64,000 nucleotides of DNA from Aurantiacibacter suaedae (GTDB lineage: Bacteria > Pseudomonadota > Alphaproteobacteria > Sphingomonadales > Sphingomonadaceae): positions 1,116,001 through 1,180,000 of the forward strand of contig NZ_SKCG01000001.1 of the NCBI RefSeq assembly GCF_005434915.1, read 5' to 3'. Made by a program: the position numbers and the translations under genes. Below are positions 1-7,480 of the stretch, piece by piece. Position 1 is the first letter of the stretch. The number at the start of each line of letters is the position of its first letter. The notes under the pieces are model-generated. The model saw nothing but the letters and a program-made list of their open reading frames with translations. It ran no database searches and was not told the DNA's origin.

Positions 1-1301
1 AATTCGCCCAAATCCTACCCGAGGAAGAACGCCGTCCGCGCGAACGGATGCTCGCCATTGCCGACGCCTATTTCGACACGGTCGAATTGAACGACGGGCA
101 GGTGTTCGCGCCGTTCAGCGAAGATTGCGCGCGGCTCGAAAACGGGATCCTTACCACCGCCCCGATCCCCGGCCAGCAGCAGAGCGCCGCGGCCATCGCG
201 TCGGGCTGCCGCGAACAGTTCGAGCTGGGCATCTACCGCATCAACAAGCGCATCCGCCGCCACCTGCCGCTCGTGGACGAACAGCGCGGCGTGGTCGTGG
301 GCGCGGGTTTCTTCGACCATGCCAACGAGTTCGACCGCTACCTGCTCACCAACGGCAGCGAGATGAAGACCGCGCTCAAGTGGCCGAACTCGATCACGCT
401 GCTCGAAGCCTTCCGCATTCGTAACGGCGAAATCCAGCGGATCGAGGCGACCTTCACTTATGTGCCCTATTTCATGCACAACCCGTTCTGGGGCGATGAG
501 GCGGTCTTTCCCCAATACGCCGCCCGGCCAGAGGAATGCGAAAGCGCCTGCCTCACGGCCAATGCCTCGGCGCTCGCATCGGCCATGGTGGGCAACCGCT
601 GGCAGGGCCTCAACTGGAGCGAGAGGGCAGTCGGCTATGCCGAGAACTCGGTCGGCATCCGCATCGGCGAAAGCGTGTGGCGCACGGCAACCGCCGTTGA
701 CCCCGCGCCGCTGATCGTGGCCGACGAACAGACCGGCAAGGCGGTGTGGATCGGGCGGATCGAAGAGCACGGCCAGCCCGCCTGGGCCGCCATCACCATG
801 CTCAGCGACGGCGATGCGATTGGCGGCGCAGACGTGCTGGTACGGCGCAAAGAATATGGCCCTCCCTATGCCGAGCCGGTCCGCGCGCCGCAGTTCACCG
901 CCCTGCCCGCAGGCGAACGCACCAGCCGTGCTGAGATGGCCGCCGCAATGCACACCTTCTTCACCGCGCTCCAGGGCGACGCCCCTGCGCCCGACCTTTT
1001 CGCAGAGGAATGCCGCTGGCTGGTTAACGGGCAGGATGTCGGGGCCTGCCCCGCACCTTTCGGCAGCCCCGCGCTTACCGCCATCGAGCGCGTGCGCGAC
1101 ATCGAATTGCTCGCAATGGACGAGCAGCGCGGCCTCGCCATCTACCGCCAGTACGAGGACCGGCCTGCCACCGACGGCACCGGCTATCCGCTTACCTATC
1201 AGGTCGTCGAACTGGCGCGGTTCGAACGCGGGCAGATCACCCGCATCGAAGCCTTCACCAGCGAGCTTCCCTACGGAATGCGCCCGATCACGGATCGATA
1301 G
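1..1301 (+). CDS. Multi-domain NTF2/SnoaL-like protein, 5' partial
   Basis: The reading frame is already open at the left edge, so the true start lies outside the window; an internal ATG at 48 sits in the middle of a conserved block and is not credible as the start. About 432 codons are visible. Three NTF2-like segments can be seen. The first (about 30-510) and third (about 930-1290) match the C-terminal half of the protein at 30029-30949: both share YFDT.xLNDG-like or FFTALxGD-like openings, a D-E-[EQ]-R block and an aromatic ending (LPYGM, VPYFM). The middle one (about 560-860) resembles the N-terminal half of that protein. The order is therefore B-A-B, and probably A-B-A-B in full. No catalytic residues can be assigned. 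By analogy with its paralogue it is probably exported. The substrate is unknown; related genes here sit beside carotenoid-type oxygenases. Confidence 0.8.
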   Translation, partial: FAQILPEEERRPRERMLAIADAYFDTVELNDGQVFAPFSEDCARLENGILTTAPIPGQQQSAAAIASGCREQFELGIYRINKRIRRHLPLVDEQRGVVVGAGFFDHANEFDRYLLTNGSEMKTALKWPNSITLLEAFRIRNGEIQRIEATFTYVPYFMHNPFWGDEAVFPQYAARPEECESACLTANASALASAMVGNRWQGLNWSERAVGYAENSVGIRIGESVWRTATAVDPAPLIVADEQTGKAVWIGRIEEHGQPAWAAITMLSDGDAIGGADVLVRRKEYGPPYAEPVRAPQFTALPAGERTSRAEMAAAMHTFFTALQGDAPAPDLFAEECRWLVNGQDVGACPAPFGSPALTAIERVRDIELLAMDEQRGLAIYRQYEDRPATDGTGYPLTYQVVELARFERGQITRIEAFTSELPYGMRPITDR

Positions 1302-1569
1302 CGCACATCTGAATCACATTTTCGCCACGTTTCGCCGCAGGATTATCACATGCCACCGTGAGAATCGCGCGAATCTTTCAGAATGTTCATCCAGGCGACA
1401 GGTGCCTAGGAACAGTCCTCTCGGCAGCCCGTTTATCTCGTGCTCAGCAAGAGCGAGTTTGTCTTAACTGACGACACGAAATTTACTTGTTTAGTCACGA
1501 CTGGCGTGTGGCTATTTGGCTTTTTGTATCCGTGGGAACATGGATAGGATAAATTTAAGGAGTGCAAAG

Positions 1570-2511
1570 ATGAGGATGACTTCAAAGACTGCCGGTATTC
1601 TTCTCGCGAGCGCCATGATTGCTGCCCCGCTTGGCGCAACGGCATCGGCTCAGGAATTGCCGGTCTCTGGTCAGGAACAGCCTACCGCTGCGGCCGACAC
1701 CGAAATCAACGTTTATGGTCAGATCCCCAGCGACCTTTCCGGCCTCGAAGCCGGCCCCGAGATTGAGGGCATTCTCGCAGCTCGCACTGCCAACCGTCTC
1801 ATCGTCAACGCCAACGACAGCACCGAGGCGGAAGTATCTTTGAGCGAAGCTACCGAGGTAACCGGTAGTGGCGGCTTCCTTGGCCTCGGTCGGACCGAAC
1901 TGGCCAGCTCCGATCTGTTGCCGGGGCTGCCCGTCACCATCGAAACCGTGAATTATGCCGGTGGCCTGATCGCAAGCCGCATCAAGTACAAGACCTCCGA
2001 CTACGAGACCGCAGAGATGATCCGCGGCGGCACGCAGCGTCAGTTCGCGATGCACGGTCAGGCGCTCGCCGAACATGACGAGCAGATCGAAGGCCTGCGC
2101 AGCCGGGTCGCCAACATCGATCAGTACAACATCCGTCACACCGCCAACGTCTATTTCGACAGCGGCAAGTGGCGCCTGACCCCGGCAGCGCAGAATGAGC
2201 TGTGCGCCACCGCCTCGCAGGCCGAGCAGATCGACAACGCTTTGCTGCTGGTTGTCGGCTACACCGATACCGATGGCAGCCAGGAATTTAACCAGACTTT
2301 GAGCGAGCGCCGCGCCGGCGGTGTGGTGAACTACCTCCAGCAGGCCTGTGGCTGGGCGCCCTACCGGATGCTGACCCCCACCGGCATGGCCGAAGCCGAT
2401 CCGGCAGCGGACAACACTACCCCCACGGGCAAGGCGCAGAACCGCCGCGTGGCAGTGAATGTGCTCGTCAGCAAGGCCGTCGATGACGGTCAGGAAGTTG
2501 CTTATCGCTAA
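1570..2511 (+). CDS. OmpA-family outer-membrane/peptidoglycan-binding protein
   Basis: I place the start at 1570 because a good ribosome site (AAGGAG) lies 7 bases upstream; an in-frame ATG at 1516 has none. The 313-residue product begins with a Sec signal peptide, cleaved near ATASA|QE (residue 27). Residues about 45-160 form a beta-rich region of unclear family. Residues about 190-305 are a C-terminal OmpA domain: NVYFDSGKW near 191, GYTDTDGS near 232, LSERRAGGV, and NRRVAVNVL near 290, which is the usual peptidoglycan-binding signature. It probably tethers the outer membrane to the wall. It is a single gene preceded by an AT-rich leader of about 270 bp (1302-1569) in which no other gene is visible, and followed by a strong terminator. 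Confidence 0.9.
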   Translation: MRMTSKTAGILLASAMIAAPLGATASAQELPVSGQEQPTAAADTEINVYGQIPSDLSGLEAGPEIEGILAARTANRLIVNANDSTEAEVSLSEATEVTGSGGFLGLGRTELASSDLLPGLPVTIETVNYAGGLIASRIKYKTSDYETAEMIRGGTQRQFAMHGQALAEHDEQIEGLRSRVANIDQYNIRHTANVYFDSGKWRLTPAAQNELCATASQAEQIDNALLLVVGYTDTDGSQEFNQTLSERRAGGVVNYLQQACGWAPYRMLTPTGMAEADPAADNTTPTGKAQNRRVAVNVLVSKAVDDGQEVAYR

Positions 2512-2558
2512 GTTTTGCTTCTAAGCCCGCCTAGCCCCTCGAAGGGCGGGCAAAATGG

Positions 2559-2590
2559 AAGGCCCGGCGCTCGCGTCGGGCCTTTCTTTT
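2559..2590 (+). terminator. Rho-independent terminator after the ompA-like gene
   Basis: Arms AAGGCCCG (2559-2566) and CGGGCCTT (2577-2584) pair perfectly around a 10-base loop, and the run continues as TTCTTTT. It lies 48 bases after the stop of the OmpA-family gene. Confidence 0.85.
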
Positions 2591-2615
2591 ATATTTGAAA
2601 CCTTTACCGCGCCAA

Positions 2616-3215
2616 TCATGGAAGCGCGGCCACGCTCTCCGCATAGGCATCTGCCGCCGCATCCATCTCCGCCACCGGATTCTCCGGGCCGGAGTTGCGG
2701 CTGTCGATAAACTCGTTGAGCACGTTGCGACGCTGGATCAGCCATCGCCCGTCGATCTTGCGATAATCATCTTCGTACAGACCATAGGTGCCCATCTTCA
2801 TGCTGTCTCCCGGACCGTCGTTGGCCATTTCGACCCAAAGTATGCGCCCCCAGGCGCGGTCGCCTTCCACCCGAATTGCGTTTTGCAACACGACATGGCG
2901 GAGCTTGGCCGGCCGCCCATCCTCGGTGTGGTAGTACTTCCCGATACCGGCGGCGAAATCGGTCACGGTTGCGCGGATTGCCTCGCGTCCTTTGGTGACG
3001 CCAACGGCAAACTCCAGCTCGCCATCTTCAGCGAAGGTGGCAACGTAGGCGTCCCAGTCATGGTAATCGATCGCAAACAGATAGCGCGCCGTCAGGTCTT
3101 CGATCTCGGCGCGGTCGTTGGCATAGCTGGCGCTGTAGGTCGGCTGCTCTTGCGCAAGGACGGGGGCGGCTGCCAGGACCAGCGCGGCACTGGCAAGCAA
3201 GGTCTTCACAGGCAT
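2616..3215 (-). CDS. Secreted SnoaL-like (NTF2-fold) protein
   Basis: The start at 3215 has a GGAG ribosome site 8 bases upstream; the frame is open further upstream, but without a signal peptide. The 199-residue product has a clean signal peptide (MPVKTLLASAAL..., cleavage near VLA|QEQ, residue 22). Residues about 30-170 are a SnoaL_4-type NTF2 fold: an opening DRAEIEDLTARYLFAID, then F.EDGELEF, and a closing YEDDYRKIDGRWLI. It is a paralogue of the protein at 32607-33176, which has the same DRAEI opening and YED[DE] closing block. Members of this fold include isomerases, dehydratases and non-catalytic subunits, so I assign no reaction. It lies 35 bases downstream of the oxygenase gene on the same strand and is probably cotranscribed with it, acting in the periplasm on the same substrate class. 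Confidence 0.85.
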   Translation of the reverse strand: MPVKTLLASAALVLAAAPVLAQEQPTYSASYANDRAEIEDLTARYLFAIDYHDWDAYVATFAEDGELEFAVGVTKGREAIRATVTDFAAGIGKYYHTEDGRPAKLRHVVLQNAIRVEGDRAWGRILWVEMANDGPGDSMKMGTYGLYEDDYRKIDGRWLIQRRNVLNEFIDSRNSGPENPVAEMDAAADAYAESVAALP

Positions 3216-3250
3216 TGGTCTTTCTCCGATTGTCGGACCCTTGCGGCGCG

Positions 3251-4840
3251 TCAGGCTGCGCCCGGAATGTCGCTGGCGTCCGCCCAGAAACCATGGACCT
3301 GCCCCACACACTGGTAAGGCATCCGCACCCTGGCGCGAGGGCCGTTCGCGGTATCGGCCAGATCGAACAGGATCAGGTCGGACCGCCCGCCCTCGTCCAT
3401 GCTCGACCCCACCCCGATCAGATAGCCGTCGCCCTCAGCCGCATCCTTGTAACGCGGTACGAAGCACATCTCCGACAGGCGGTAGCCGGGAACCGAAAGC
3501 ACCTTGCTGGTCTGCGTCGCATGATCGATCACCGCCCATCCGCCATTCGGCCCCATCACCTGCATGAAGCCATAGCGATATGGCAGCGTGTGAAAGCGGT
3601 CGTCCTGCCGAGCGAGTATTCCCGAAACCTCGGGGAAGATCGTCACCGCGTCGTATCGGTCGTTATCGCGCTCGGCCATGTCGACGGTGAAGCGGCGCAG
3701 GAAGCCTCGCGCCTTTACCGGATCAAACGGCTCGTGCAGCGAAGGGAAGAACGGGAACTGGTTGCCTTCACCCCCGTCCATATCGACGGTGATCTTCGTG
3801 CCCTCGTTCCAGCCGCCCATCACGTGGGTGCAGAAATAGCTGGGCCCCGTGAACCACCTGATGTCACGCCCATCGTCGCCCCGACGCAGCACCCCGAAAT
3901 AGCATGGCTTGGCACTGTCGTAAGAGAAGTGGACCCCGCCTGCACGGATGCGCTCTTCATCGGCCACCATATTGACGAGATAGAGCACGACATAATCCTG
4001 CGTGACGCAGAAATCGTGCATCATCCCGGCATAAGGCGCCTCGACCGTCACCGACCAGGTGATGTCGCCGGTCTTGTCGGCGCTGAACACGTTGACGTCT
4101 TTCGAGAGGAACCCAGTCGCCTCATAACCGAAACCGATATATTCGCCGGTCAGCGGGTCGATCTTCGGGTGCGCGGTGTGGGTCTGGCTTTCGAGCTTTC
4201 CTCCGAAAGTATATTCCGGATCGAGCGTTTCGAGCGTCAGCGGGTCCATATAGACCGGCGGACTGTCTTCCTTGAACACCAGCAGCCTGCCGTGATGCAG
4301 GAACAGCTGAGTGTTGGCCGTGCCCCGGTTCAAGCCCTTGACGCTGGGGTCGTCAGTGGTGGGGTTGCGATACATCCCGAATAGCGACCGACGCGCCTCG
4401 GCCTGCGCGTTGTAGCGCGCGTTCTTCGCATAGCGGGTGCGGTAATCGACATGGCCGCCCTTGATGCGGAACATCGAGACGTGCCCTTCGCCGTCGAAGG
4501 GAATGTCGAACTTGTGCTCTTCGGGCTTGGGATACTGCGGATCTGGGCCGACGCGGTAGAACACGCCGTCGAGATCGGCCGGCCAGTCCCCCTCCACCTC
4601 GCAATCGCGCAAGTCCATCTCAGTGCGGTTGACCGCGCCCGCCGCCGCGCCGCCGCCGCCGAAGGTGCCGCGCTCGTCCGGGAAATCGACCTGCGGGGCG
4701 GCCCTCCCCGTGCCTTGCGCGGAAGCAGCGCTCGCCCCGAGCCCGGTTAACGCAGCGCCAGTGCCAAGCACGCCCGCGCCCAGAAAATCACGCCGGCCAA
4801 GCCCTGCCTGCCGAGGCGCACCCTTGGTATCCTCAGTCAT
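3251..4840 (-). CDS. Tat-exported carotenoid-cleavage-type oxygenase (isoeugenol monooxygenase/lignostilbene dioxygenase-like)
   Basis: The start at 4840 is chosen for the GAGAGGGG ribosome site and because it begins a twin-arginine signal peptide (R16-R17-D-F-L, then a hydrophobic stretch ending ASAQG). The 529-residue product shows the four iron-binding histidines of the RPE65/CCO family: H224 (in THTAHP), H275 (MMHDF), H339 (CTHV) and H516 (QVHGF). Motifs such as [12 protein letters not shown] and a TAN...HHGR...KED block place it nearer bacterial isoeugenol monooxygenases and lignostilbene dioxygenases than plant-type carotenoid oxygenases. It is expected to cleave an alkene side chain of an aromatic substrate with O2, here in the periplasm, which is unusual for the family. 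A paralogue is at 30973-32565. A perfect inverted repeat just upstream (4860-4884) suggests a regulator. Confidence 0.9.
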   Translation of the reverse strand: MTEDTKGAPRQAGLGRRDFLGAGVLGTGAALTGLGASAASAQGTGRAAPQVDFPDERGTFGGGGAAAGAVNRTEMDLRDCEVEGDWPADLDGVFYRVGPDPQYPKPEEHKFDIPFDGEGHVSMFRIKGGHVDYRTRYAKNARYNAQAEARRSLFGMYRNPTTDDPSVKGLNRGTANTQLFLHHGRLLVFKEDSPPVYMDPLTLETLDPEYTFGGKLESQTHTAHPKIDPLTGEYIGFGYEATGFLSKDVNVFSADKTGDITWSVTVEAPYAGMMHDFCVTQDYVVLYLVNMVADEERIRAGGVHFSYDSAKPCYFGVLRRGDDGRDIRWFTGPSYFCTHVMGGWNEGTKITVDMDGGEGNQFPFFPSLHEPFDPVKARGFLRRFTVDMAERDNDRYDAVTIFPEVSGILARQDDRFHTLPYRYGFMQVMGPNGGWAVIDHATQTSKVLSVPGYRLSEMCFVPRYKDAAEGDGYLIGVGSSMDEGGRSDLILFDLADTANGPRARVRMPYQCVGQVHGFWADASDIPGAA

Positions 4841-4859
4841 CTTGCCCCTCTCTCCCTCA

Positions 4860-4884
4860 CAATCGTTACGAACCACAACGATTG
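4860..4884. promoter_or_regulatory. Candidate operator upstream of the oxygenase gene
   Basis: Perfect 8-base arms CAATCGTT (4860-4867) and AACGATTG (4877-4884) are separated by 9 bases. The site lies 20 bases upstream of the oxygenase start at 4840 and in the gap shared with the divergent trhO gene (start 4982). Position and symmetry suggest binding of a dimeric repressor. No regulator gene is next to it. Confidence 0.45.
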
Positions 4885-4981
4885 CGCCCATGTCAATGCG
4901 CCAGCGTGTCGCAAAGCGCATCGTCGTATCGAACGTGTCACCCGATTGAGCGCCCTCGCCGCGCGTGATAACGGGCGCAGC

Positions 4982-5923
4982 ATGTCCGAACCCGACCTGC
5001 CGATCTGCGTCGCCGCGCTTTACAACTTCACCCGCTTTGCCGACCACACGGCGCTGCGCGAGCCGCTGCTGGCGCTGTGCGAGGCGCAGGGGATCAAGGG
5101 CACGCTGCTACTCGCAGCCGAAGGGATCAACGGCACCATCGCTGGCAGCGACGAAGGCATTGCCGAAGTGCTCGCCCACATCCGCGCCCTGCCCGGCTGC
5201 GCCGAGACCGACGTGAAGCTGTCGCGCGCGCCCAAAATGCCGTTCTTCCGCATGAAGGTACGGCTGAAGCGCGAGATCGTCACCATGGGCGAACCTGATA
5301 TCGACCCGCTCGAAAAGGTCGGCCACTATGTCGAGCCGGAGGACTGGAACGCGCTCATCAGCGATCCCGAAACCGTGGTGATCGACACCCGCAATGACTA
5401 CGAGGTGGCCATCGGCACCTTTGCCGGAGCGATCGACCCCGCGACCGCCTCGTTTACCGAGTTTCCCGACTGGTGGCGCACGCGGCAGGCGCAATTGCTA
5501 TCGGGCGGAAAGAAGCGGGTGGCGATGTTCTGCACCGGTGGCATTCGCTGCGAGAAATCCACCGCCTTCCTCAAGGCCGAGGGGATCGACGAGGTCTATC
5601 ATCTCAAGGGCGGCATTCTCAAATATCTCGAACATGTGCCCGAGGCCGAAAGCCTTTGGCAGGGCGAATGCTTCGTGTTCGACCAGCGGGTGAGCCTGCG
5701 CCACGGCCTTGAACAGGGCACCTATGCGCTGTGCCACTCGTGCCGCCTGCCGCTGGGCGAGGAGGAGCTGGCGTCTCCGCGTTACGAAGCAGGGGTAAGC
5801 TGCCCGCATTGCCACGCCAGCCGCACCGATGAACAGCGCGCGGGGCTGCGCGAACGGCACCGGCAGGAGCAGCTCGCCGCCGAACGGGGCGATGCGCATA
5901 TCGGGGTGCGACGTGACGTCTGA
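4982..5923 (+). CDS. trhO: tRNA uridine(34) hydroxylase (rhodanese-like)
   Basis: TrhO (formerly YceA) makes 5-hydroxyuridine at position 34 of tRNA, an oxygen-dependent wobble-base modification. The 313-residue product has the usual order: an N-terminal acylphosphatase-like/UPF0176 part (LYNFTRF, then [11 protein letters not shown] at about 45-55), a central rhodanese domain (VIDTRNDYE at about 133-141) with the family signature [10 protein letters not shown] (C184, C190), and a C-terminal cysteine-rich tail (CHSCRLPL and CPHCH). I chose ATG 4982; an upstream ATG lies in the divergent promoter region. The ribosome site is weak. The end overlaps the following GST gene by about 32 bases, so the two are probably translationally coupled. 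Confidence 0.9.
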   Translation: MSEPDLPICVAALYNFTRFADHTALREPLLALCEAQGIKGTLLLAAEGINGTIAGSDEGIAEVLAHIRALPGCAETDVKLSRAPKMPFFRMKVRLKREIVTMGEPDIDPLEKVGHYVEPEDWNALISDPETVVIDTRNDYEVAIGTFAGAIDPATASFTEFPDWWRTRQAQLLSGGKKRVAMFCTGGIRCEKSTAFLKAEGIDEVYHLKGGILKYLEHVPEAESLWQGECFVFDQRVSLRHGLEQGTYALCHSCRLPLGEEELASPRYEAGVSCPHCHASRTDEQRAGLRERHRQEQLAAERGDAHIGVRRDV

Positions 5924-6560
5924 GGCGCTGCCCACCCTCTACAGCTTTCGCCGCTGCCCCTATGCCATGCGCGCAAGGCTGGCGCTGCTAGTCAGCGGCA
6001 CCACCTGCGTGCTGCGCGAGGTCAAACTCTCGGCCAAGCCCGACGCGCTGCGCGAAGCCTCGCCCAAGGCGACGGTGCCGGTGGTGGTCACTGCGGATGG
6101 CAAGGTAATCGAGGAGAGCCGCGACATCATGGTCTGGGCGCTGGGCCGCGCGGACCCGCAAGGCTGGCTGGCGAGCGCAGACGACCCGCTAATTGCCGCT
6201 AACGACGGCCCGTTCAAGCACGCGCTCGACCGCTACAAATATCCCAACCGGCATGACAGCGATCCGGAGGAACACCGGGCGGCAGGCCTTGCGCTGCTGC
6301 AAGCCCATGAAGACCGCCTCACGCGCCAGCCGCAGCTTGGCGGAGAGGCGATGGGCATGGTCGATGCCGCCACATTCCCCTTCGTGCGCCAGTTCGCCCA
6401 CACCGACCGCGACTGGTTCGCCGCGCAGGACTTGCCCCACGTGCAGGCCTGGCTCGCCGAACATAAGGAAAGCGAGCTGTTCGCGCGCGCTATGGTGAAG
6501 CATGACCCTTGGGCCGAGGGCGATCCCGTCACCCTCTTCCCGGAGACCCGTTCGTCCTGA
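5892..6560 (+). CDS. Glutathione S-transferase-like protein
   Basis: The product is about 222 residues if it starts at ATG 5892, or slightly shorter from GTG 5913; both lie inside the end of trhO. The N-terminal thioredoxin fold carries CPYAMRAR after a YSFRR opening, as in glutaredoxin-2/YibF-like GSTs, followed by TVPVVV (the cis-proline of the glutathione site) and EES. The remainder is an all-helical GST C-terminal domain ([18 protein letters not shown]). The substrate is unknown. The last codons and the stop lie inside the 55-bp intergenic repeat at 6548-6602, so the C-terminal residues TRSS derive from the repeat. Confidence 0.8.
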   Translation: MRISGCDVTSEALPTLYSFRRCPYAMRARLALLVSGTTCVLREVKLSAKPDALREASPKATVPVVVTADGKVIEESRDIMVWALGRADPQGWLASADDPLIAANDGPFKHALDRYKYPNRHDSDPEEHRAAGLALLQAHEDRLTRQPQLGGEAMGMVDAATFPFVRQFAHTDRDWFAAQDLPHVQAWLAEHKESELFARAMVKHDPWAEGDPVTLFPETRSS

Positions 6561-6602
6561 GGAAGGCACGAAGCCGAAGGCTGAGCGCCCGTCTCGAAGG
6601 AC
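6548..6602. repeat. 55-bp palindromic intergenic repeat, copy 1
   Basis: It matches 39562-39616 at 53 of 55 positions. The outer arms GTCCT (6554-6558) and AGGAC (6598-6602) and an inner stem AGCC-gaa-GGCT (6572-6582) can pair. It lies between two convergent genes and contains the GST stop codon. It may act as a bidirectional transcription end or an mRNA-stabilising element. Confidence 0.75.
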
Positions 6603-6607
6603 TGCCG

Positions 6608-7480
6608 CTAATCCTGCGGGATCACATCCACCGCCGTCGCCATGTTCTGCGGAGCTGAACCCACGAAGGTACCGTCAATCGGCGAGACATCGGCATAGTC
6701 GCGCCCCATCGCGATCAGGATATGGTCGCCTTGCGCGAGGCAATTGTTGGTCGGATCGAACCCCATCCAGCCCAGCTCTGCCCCGCACCATACAGCCACC
6801 CAGGCGTGCATCGCATCGGCACCCACCAGCCGCGGCTGGCCCGGCGGCGGTTCCGTGCGCAAATAGCCGCTGACATAGGCCGCCGGAATGCCCTGGCTGC
6901 GCAAGGCAACGATCATCACATGGGCAAAATCCTGACACACTCCCTCGCGCCGCTCGAAGGCTTCGGCGGGCGCCGTCGCGCTGGAGGTCGTGCCGGGACG
7001 ATAGGCGAAGTCGCGGTGGATCGCCCCCATCACCGAACTTGCCGCCTCCACGATGGGCTGATCCGCCGCAAGCAGGCTGCCAGCCCACCCGCCGATGGCT
7101 GAGTTGGCATCGGCAATGCGCGAGGCGAACAGATAAGGCGCGGGCGACAGCACCGAAAGATCGCGCCGGTCGAGCGCCTCCTGCCGCACCTGCCTCAGCA
7201 TAGAGCCCTCGCCCACAGCCGAATGCGCGGCAACGTCCACGGTGAAGCGGCTCTCGATGCTCAATTCAGAAAGCCTGCCCGTAAATGCGATCACGCTGCG
7301 GTTGACGCAGTAGGGCCCGACCTCATCCAGCCATTCGTCGGGTTGCGGGCCGAATTGCAGCCTCTGCGCGATGATCGACTGGCCGGGCCAGCCATAGGGC
7401 CGCAGCCGAATGTTGAAGCGGGCCTGCGATACCGGCACACCATAGCTGATCGTGGTGCGGTGGCTGACCTCGTAGATCAT
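6608..7480 (-). CDS. Transglutaminase-like cysteine peptidase-fold protein
   Basis: The 290-residue product has an N-terminal bacterial transglutaminase beta domain (YEVSHRTTISY opening) and a C-terminal catalytic transglutaminase core with the Cys-His-Asp triad C182 (EGVCQDFAHV), H225 (AMHAWV) and D242 (GFDPTNN). There is no signal peptide, so it is cytoplasmic. Its start overlaps the stop of the ATP-grasp/alpha-E gene by 4 bases (ATGA), making it the third gene of a coupled operon. Operons with this composition were described by Iyer and colleagues (2009) as predicted peptide-ligase systems; the transglutaminase is thought to act as a peptidase or amide exchanger on the ligated peptide. The actual substrate is not known. 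Confidence 0.85.
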   Translation of the reverse strand: MIYEVSHRTTISYGVPVSQARFNIRLRPYGWPGQSIIAQRLQFGPQPDEWLDEVGPYCVNRSVIAFTGRLSELSIESRFTVDVAAHSAVGEGSMLRQVRQEALDRRDLSVLSPAPYLFASRIADANSAIGGWAGSLLAADQPIVEAASSVMGAIHRDFAYRPGTTSSATAPAEAFERREGVCQDFAHVMIVALRSQGIPAAYVSGYLRTEPPPGQPRLVGADAMHAWVAVWCGAELGWMGFDPTNNCLAQGDHILIAMGRDYADVSPIDGTFVGSAPQNMATAVDVIPQD

